Assembly (NCBI RefSeq): GCF_000186465.1
Contig: NZ_GL636091.1
Span: forward strand, 773,281 to 837,280
Direction: 5' to 3'
DNA from: Streptococcus australis ATCC 700641
Lineage (GTDB): Bacteria; Bacillota; Bacilli; Lactobacillales; Streptococcaceae
DNA: 64,000 nt
In this document: positions 59,671 through 64,000 of the stretch, in pieces
How the letters are laid out: each line of letters begins with the position of its first letter
Numbering within the stretch: position 1 is the first letter of the stretch
Notes under the pieces: model-generated
What the model was told of the DNA's origin: nothing
The model's database searches: none
The model's input: only the letters and a program-made list of their open reading frames with translations
Translations under genes and position numbers: made by a program

Positions 59671-62600
59671 ATGGGAAGTGACAGACAACAACGGTTTTCT
59701 TTCCGTAAATACGCAGTTGGTTTAGTATCCGTTGTAGTCGGGTGCCTTTTTTATGGTCCTGCTGTATTAGCGCAGGAGCAAGGAGGGACTCCTCAGCAGA
59801 ATCTACCAGCCAGGGTTGAACATGGAACGGAAGGTGTAGCAGAAGCGGAGACAGGTTCTCAGGATTCGAATCTAATTGTTTCAGTGATTGATCAGAAGCT
59901 TCAATTGCCGGAAGCGCCAGATAGTAAAAGTTCTCTGACGGAATCAGAAAATGCGGATAAGAAAATCGGAGATGTGCCTTCTACTTATGATAAATCCAGT
60001 GAAGAAAAGTCCATACCAGAAGCTGTAGCTACTAAAGATGAAGGACTTGAAGGAAAGAAAGGAGCCCAGGAAGTCTCTGAACCTGAAAAGGAAGGAACTT
60101 CATCAGTCATAGATTCAGCCAAAGAAGAAGCGCGGGTTCAAGCTCTTGTTCGCTTAGAATCCAAACACTCTGAAACTCCAGTTGGGGCTGAAAAAATCAA
60201 AGAGCGACTGAATGAAAATCTTCCAGTCAAATCTGCGGTTTTAAAAGAACTGGAGGAAAAGGGAATTCAGTATAAGAAGTTGGCCGATTTTGATTTACTC
60301 TTCAATGGTTTTGTCTTAGAGACTAGCTACAAAGATGCCCTCAAGATACGAAAGGTGGCCCGCGTTGAAAATGTTGACATTACGCCTCTTTCCGCAGCAT
60401 CAGAAACCCAAAACCTTCCTAAGAAACAAACGACCCTAGTCCCTAGCAAGGTTAGTGATGAAAATGAACTGATTAATCTTCAACCATTGTGGGATAAGGG
60501 AATCAAGGGTCAAGGAAGTGTTGTTGCTGTCCTAGATACTGGTCTGGACTATGACCATAACTTCTTTAGTTTAACAGATAAAAGTAAGGCTAAATACAAG
60601 AATAAAGAGCAGATGGAAGCGGCCATGAAAAAGGCTGGCATCACTTATGGTAAGTGGTACAACGATAAGGTGATTTATGCCTATAACTATTCCGATATGA
60701 ATGATGAGATCAAGGAAGATGATCCACGTTCGCACGGAACTCACGTTGCAGGTTCTGCCGTCGGAAATGCAACAAAACCAGTGCCAACAGGAGAATTGCT
60801 CAAGGGTGTAGCTCCTGAAGCACAACTGATCTTTATGCGGGTCTTCTCTGATAAAAAAGGGATGACGGAACAAGGTTTTGTTGTTGCAAAGGCTGTAGAA
60901 GATGCAGTGAAATTAGGGGCAGATACCATCAATATGAGCTTTGGGGGAGTTAATGGTGCAGAAGCAGATACCCATCCACTGACTCGTAAGGCTTTTGAAT
61001 TTGCTAGAAAATCAGGTGTCGTCATCAATGCTGCAGCAGGGAACTATGCTGTCAGTGGCTATTGGCAAGCTAAGCCAAAATCGGATGCACCAGACACTGG
61101 AACCATGGATGAACCAGCTGTTGAAAAGGGAGTTTTAGCAATTGGAGCCTTCAATAACAGTATCACTCATGAGACAAAAATTCGCCTAGAAGTTCCTGCC
61201 TTAAAGAATAAGGAAGAATTCCAAAATGGTCTGGTCGACCTTCCTGTCTATCGTTTGATCTTCCCTGTTGAGGGACCACAATCCTATGTCTATGTTCCAA
61301 AAGGTGGGGAGAATGCTTATCGGACTCCGACTGTCAAGGGGAAAATCGCCTTGGTTGAAAGTGGTGGTGATGTTTCAGATGAGGATAAAATTAATGCCCT
61401 AAGACAGGCTGGTGCCAAAGGGATTTTGGTTTATCAGACGGAAGATCAAGGAGATACAGTGCAAAAACTTCCGATGGGTTATTGGGGATCCTTCTTTCCT
61501 GTCAGTGTATTAGGACATAGCCTAGGGAAGGAGTTAGCGAAGCACGTTGGAGAGTACCAACTAACCTTCCATCAAGAAGTGAAAAAAGTACCTTATAGCG
61601 AAGCGAATAAAATGCTCTACTTTACAGGTTGGGGTCTAACAGCTGAAGGTATGCTGAAGCCAGATGTAACCTTGCCGGGTGGAAATGTCTACTCTGCTAT
61701 TCCAGATGGCTCTTACGACTTAGATGCAGGTACGAGTATGGCCACGCCACATGCGGCAGGTGCGACAGCTTTGATTAAGAAAGCCTTGGAAGAACGTTTC
61801 CCTCACTATAGTCCAGAACAAATCCATACCTTGCTACGTCAGCTGGTCATGAGTACTGCTAAACCTCACAAAGATACGGAAAGCAATACCTACGCCTCTG
61901 TTCGCCAACAGGGATCTGGCTTAATGGACGCTTCTGGCGCTGCTTTTGGTGATCTTTTTGTTACAGGAAAAGGAACAGACAGTAGTTTGACGCTCGGCAA
62001 TGTGAAGGATAGTTTCACATTTGAGGTAACGGTTCATAACTTGAGCCAGGAAGCTAAAGAGCTGACTTACCATACAGTTGTCAATACGGATCAGGTTGAA
62101 AAGGGACGGATTACCTTGCAAATGCGCCAATTACTTGATCAAATGGGGGATAAGAAGATTGTCGTCCCTGCTTCAGGTAGTGTCACTGTTCCAATTAAGA
62201 TTAATACAAGTAGCTTCACAAAAGAACTTTCGGAACAAATGAAAAACGGCTACTTTTTAGAAGGTTTTGTCTTCTTTAAAGATGCCAAGACCCAAAAGGA
62301 TTTAGTTAGCATTCCTTATATTGGTTTTAAAGGGCAGTACCAAGATTTACCTGGTATTGAAAAACCAGTTTATGAATTTACTGGAAGTGAAAAACCTTTC
62401 TACTATTACAAAAATGAAAAAGACGACAATCCGGTTAAGGATCCCGGAAATCATTTTACTGCCTTAGTCAGCACCGTCCGTAAAGATGGGGAAGATAAAC
62501 AGGTGGTTCTGGGAGAAACAGAGGATCGTTATGATGGAAAAGCTCTCGCATTTTCTCCAAATAAGGATGGAAACTTAGATTCGGTTAATTTAAATGCGGT

Positions 62601-64000
62601 CGTTTTGAGAAACGTTGATAATATTCACTTAGCTGTCTATAAGGCAGATGATTTGAAACGGGAACATCCAATTTTTGAAAAAGGCAATGAAAGTCAGAAA
62701 AAATCGGACTATGGATGGAGAATTAATGAACGGAGCAAACTCCTCTCAGCTAGCCATTGGGCAGGAACAGATCAAAATGGTCAAGTAGTTCCTGATGGAG
62801 AATATCAATACGTCCTTACCTATCGACCAAGCACTCCTGGTGCAAAACCACAAGAAATTATCTTGCAGGTGAAGGTAGATAACCAAGTTCCTCAATTAGC
62901 TTCGACAAAAGATTTGTATGACCCTACTTCTCGCGTCTTTAAGCCAGGAGCTATCATTGAAGAAGGTAGCGGTTTAGCTGGAAAATCCTTGACCTACCAA
63001 AAGGATGGGGAAACCGTTGAACTTTCTCCAAATCAAGATGGCAACTATCGTATCCCTGAGGGGGTTGATTTGACTACGGTTCGCTTCTCTATTTGGGACA
63101 AGGTTCACAATACCAATATCTTAACACTTGAAGGGAAACCAGCTCCTTTTTCAACAGAGAAAGAAAATACCAAACCGAAAGAAGAAACAGGCTCTGAAAC
63201 AAACAAACCAGCTACGGATGGTCGCTTAGAGGTTCGGATTGTTGATGAGGAAGGAAATGCAGTTTCTCAATATGCTGAAATGATGCGATATCAGGTGTTT
63301 GATAGCAAGGGCAATCGCATTGATAAAGAGTTTAATACCTATTATGAAAGTGAGTTGCCAAGACTACCTTTCGGAACTTACACCGTCAAGATCACGGGAC
63401 AGGATGAAAACTATTCATGGGTTTCTCCAACTGTTATAACAGTCGAATTATCTAAAGATCATCCAGAAGGAGTTGTCAACTTCGTTTACCGCTATCGCGA
63501 TAAGAATCGCTTTGATGTCGTCTTTGACAAGGAATTGCCATCTGGAACTCGTGTATTTGCAATCCATAAAGAAACTGGAGAACAGCACGAACTGGAGCAA
63601 ACGATTTATGAACCTAAGACCTTTGAAAAGATTTTGTTAAATGGTGATTATCGTATTTTGATTGACCTACCTGAGGGATATCGTGCCCTAGAGAATAATT
63701 TCTACTATTCTGTAGGGGAAAAAATGAATCGATACCTAACCAGTTTTGTAGAGGTAAAGGAAGATCCTACACCTTCTCCAAGTCCAGTTCCTAGTCCATT
63801 TTCTCCGGATCAGCAACCTCATCCTAGTGAAAAAGTGACGGCGCTGGGACAGCCTCATCAACCAATTCAGAAGAAAGCAGACTTGCGTCCGATGTACGTT
63901 CGGCCAGATGAAAAGGATGAGAAGGTTACACAGGTCACTCTTCTTCCAAATCAGAAGGTGACCTTACCAAATACAGGTCAAACTGGAGACGCCCTTGGCT
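59671..64000 (+). CDS. Cell-wall-anchored subtilisin-like serine protease (cut by window end)
   Basis: At least 1443 residues; the frame is open to the window edge. The ATG follows TTAAGGAGG. A YSIRK-type signal peptide (FSFRKYAVGLVSV) comes first, then an acidic pro-region. The S8 catalytic triad is D289 (AVLDTGLDYDHN), H355 (SHGTHVAGS) and S689 (GTSMATPHAAG), with a PA domain inserted at roughly 500-620. An Fn3-like domain follows near 770-880, as in C5a peptidase/PrtS relatives. The sorting motif LPNTG is at residues 1432-1436, eight residues before the end, so only the membrane anchor and tail are missing. It is a surface protease; the host or bacterial substrate is unknown. Confidence 0.93.
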   Translation, partial: MGSDRQQRFSFRKYAVGLVSVVVGCLFYGPAVLAQEQGGTPQQNLPARVEHGTEGVAEAETGSQDSNLIVSVIDQKLQLPEAPDSKSSLTESENADKKIGDVPSTYDKSSEEKSIPEAVATKDEGLEGKKGAQEVSEPEKEGTSSVIDSAKEEARVQALVRLESKHSETPVGAEKIKERLNENLPVKSAVLKELEEKGIQYKKLADFDLLFNGFVLETSYKDALKIRKVARVENVDITPLSAASETQNLPKKQTTLVPSKVSDENELINLQPLWDKGIKGQGSVVAVLDTGLDYDHNFFSLTDKSKAKYKNKEQMEAAMKKAGITYGKWYNDKVIYAYNYSDMNDEIKEDDPRSHGTHVAGSAVGNATKPVPTGELLKGVAPEAQLIFMRVFSDKKGMTEQGFVVAKAVEDAVKLGADTINMSFGGVNGAEADTHPLTRKAFEFARKSGVVINAAAGNYAVSGYWQAKPKSDAPDTGTMDEPAVEKGVLAIGAFNNSITHETKIRLEVPALKNKEEFQNGLVDLPVYRLIFPVEGPQSYVYVPKGGENAYRTPTVKGKIALVESGGDVSDEDKINALRQAGAKGILVYQTEDQGDTVQKLPMGYWGSFFPVSVLGHSLGKELAKHVGEYQLTFHQEVKKVPYSEANKMLYFTGWGLTAEGMLKPDVTLPGGNVYSAIPDGSYDLDAGTSMATPHAAGATALIKKALEERFPHYSPEQIHTLLRQLVMSTAKPHKDTESNTYASVRQQGSGLMDASGAAFGDLFVTGKGTDSSLTLGNVKDSFTFEVTVHNLSQEAKELTYHTVVNTDQVEKGRITLQMRQLLDQMGDKKIVVPASGSVTVPIKINTSSFTKELSEQMKNGYFLEGFVFFKDAKTQKDLVSIPYIGFKGQYQDLPGIEKPVYEFTGSEKPFYYYKNEKDDNPVKDPGNHFTALVSTVRKDGEDKQVVLGETEDRYDGKALAFSPNKDGNLDSVNLNAVVLRNVDNIHLAVYKADDLKREHPIFEKGNESQKKSDYGWRINERSKLLSASHWAGTDQNGQVVPDGEYQYVLTYRPSTPGAKPQEIILQVKVDNQVPQLASTKDLYDPTSRVFKPGAIIEEGSGLAGKSLTYQKDGETVELSPNQDGNYRIPEGVDLTTVRFSIWDKVHNTNILTLEGKPAPFSTEKENTKPKEETGSETNKPATDGRLEVRIVDEEGNAVSQYAEMMRYQVFDSKGNRIDKEFNTYYESELPRLPFGTYTVKITGQDENYSWVSPTVITVELSKDHPEGVVNFVYRYRDKNRFDVVFDKELPSGTRVFAIHKETGEQHELEQTIYEPKTFEKILLNGDYRILIDLPEGYRALENNFYYSVGEKMNRYLTSFVEVKEDPTPSPSPVPSPFSPDQQPHPSEKVTALGQPHQPIQKKADLRPMYVRPDEKDEKVTQVTLLPNQKVTLPNTGQTGDALG

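Overview
The window is a low-GC Firmicute chromosome segment, almost certainly Streptococcus of the oral mitis/sanguinis type. The evidence is SpxB pyruvate oxidase and Xfp phosphoketolase, a fused MsrAB, a GTG-started OmpR/HK pair, a streptococcal dexB, a YSIRK/LPXTG surface protease, a perfect CodY box and a nine-gene streptococcal-type hut cluster. No rRNA, tRNA, CRISPR array, IS element or prophage was seen.

Layout. 0.3-6 kb: two intramembrane-protease-like membrane proteins (CPBP and rhomboid type), an ACT-domain/DUF711 gene pair, two tandem histidine-phosphatase paralogues and an M15 (VanY/LdcB-like) carboxypeptidase. 6-11.4 kb: the heat-shock genes hrcA-grpE-dnaK-dnaJ behind a promoter flanked by two CIRCE operators, with unusually long and structured gaps on both sides of dnaK. 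11.5-21.8 kb: gdhA (minus strand, CodY box), pyrD, msrAB, a CapA-like metallophosphatase, a membrane MutS-like ATPase, an AraC regulator, a Cof-type HAD phosphatase and an SGNH hydrolase. 22-27.5 kb: spxB with a long repeat-bearing leader, an iron-type alcohol dehydrogenase and a GH1 6-phospho-beta-glucosidase. 27.6-31.1 kb: a two-component system convergent with a BcrA-type ABC transporter and a small secreted peptide. 31.4-40.1 kb: an alpha/beta hydrolase overlapping a PabB-PabC fusion, an acyltransferase, dexB, and metE-metF under a MetR-like box.

40.2-54.9 kb: a 978-residue SARP/AAA/TPR-like regulator, then the histidine-utilisation cluster. hutI (plus strand) is divergent from hutU-ftcD-fchA-fhs-hutD-permease-hutH-hutG (minus strand). 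The cluster encodes histidine to urocanate to imidazolonepropionate to formiminoglutamate. It then offers two exits: FtcD/FchA/Fhs, which can recover ATP from formyl-THF, and hydrolytic HutG. A near-perfect inverted repeat between hutU and hutI is a likely shared operator.

55-64 kb: a two-TM protein of unknown function, phosphoketolase, a three-hairpin repeat element (a second copy lies at 31.2 kb), the C-terminal remnant of a broken LPXTG protein, and a subtilisin-family surface protease that reaches its LPNTG sorting motif as the window ends.

The most interesting items are the three-stem repeat with compensatory base changes, the hutU/hutI operator candidate, the structured insert-like sequences inside the grpE-dnaK-dnaJ unit, and the repeats in the spxB leader. 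No wholly new system could be demonstrated from sequence alone.
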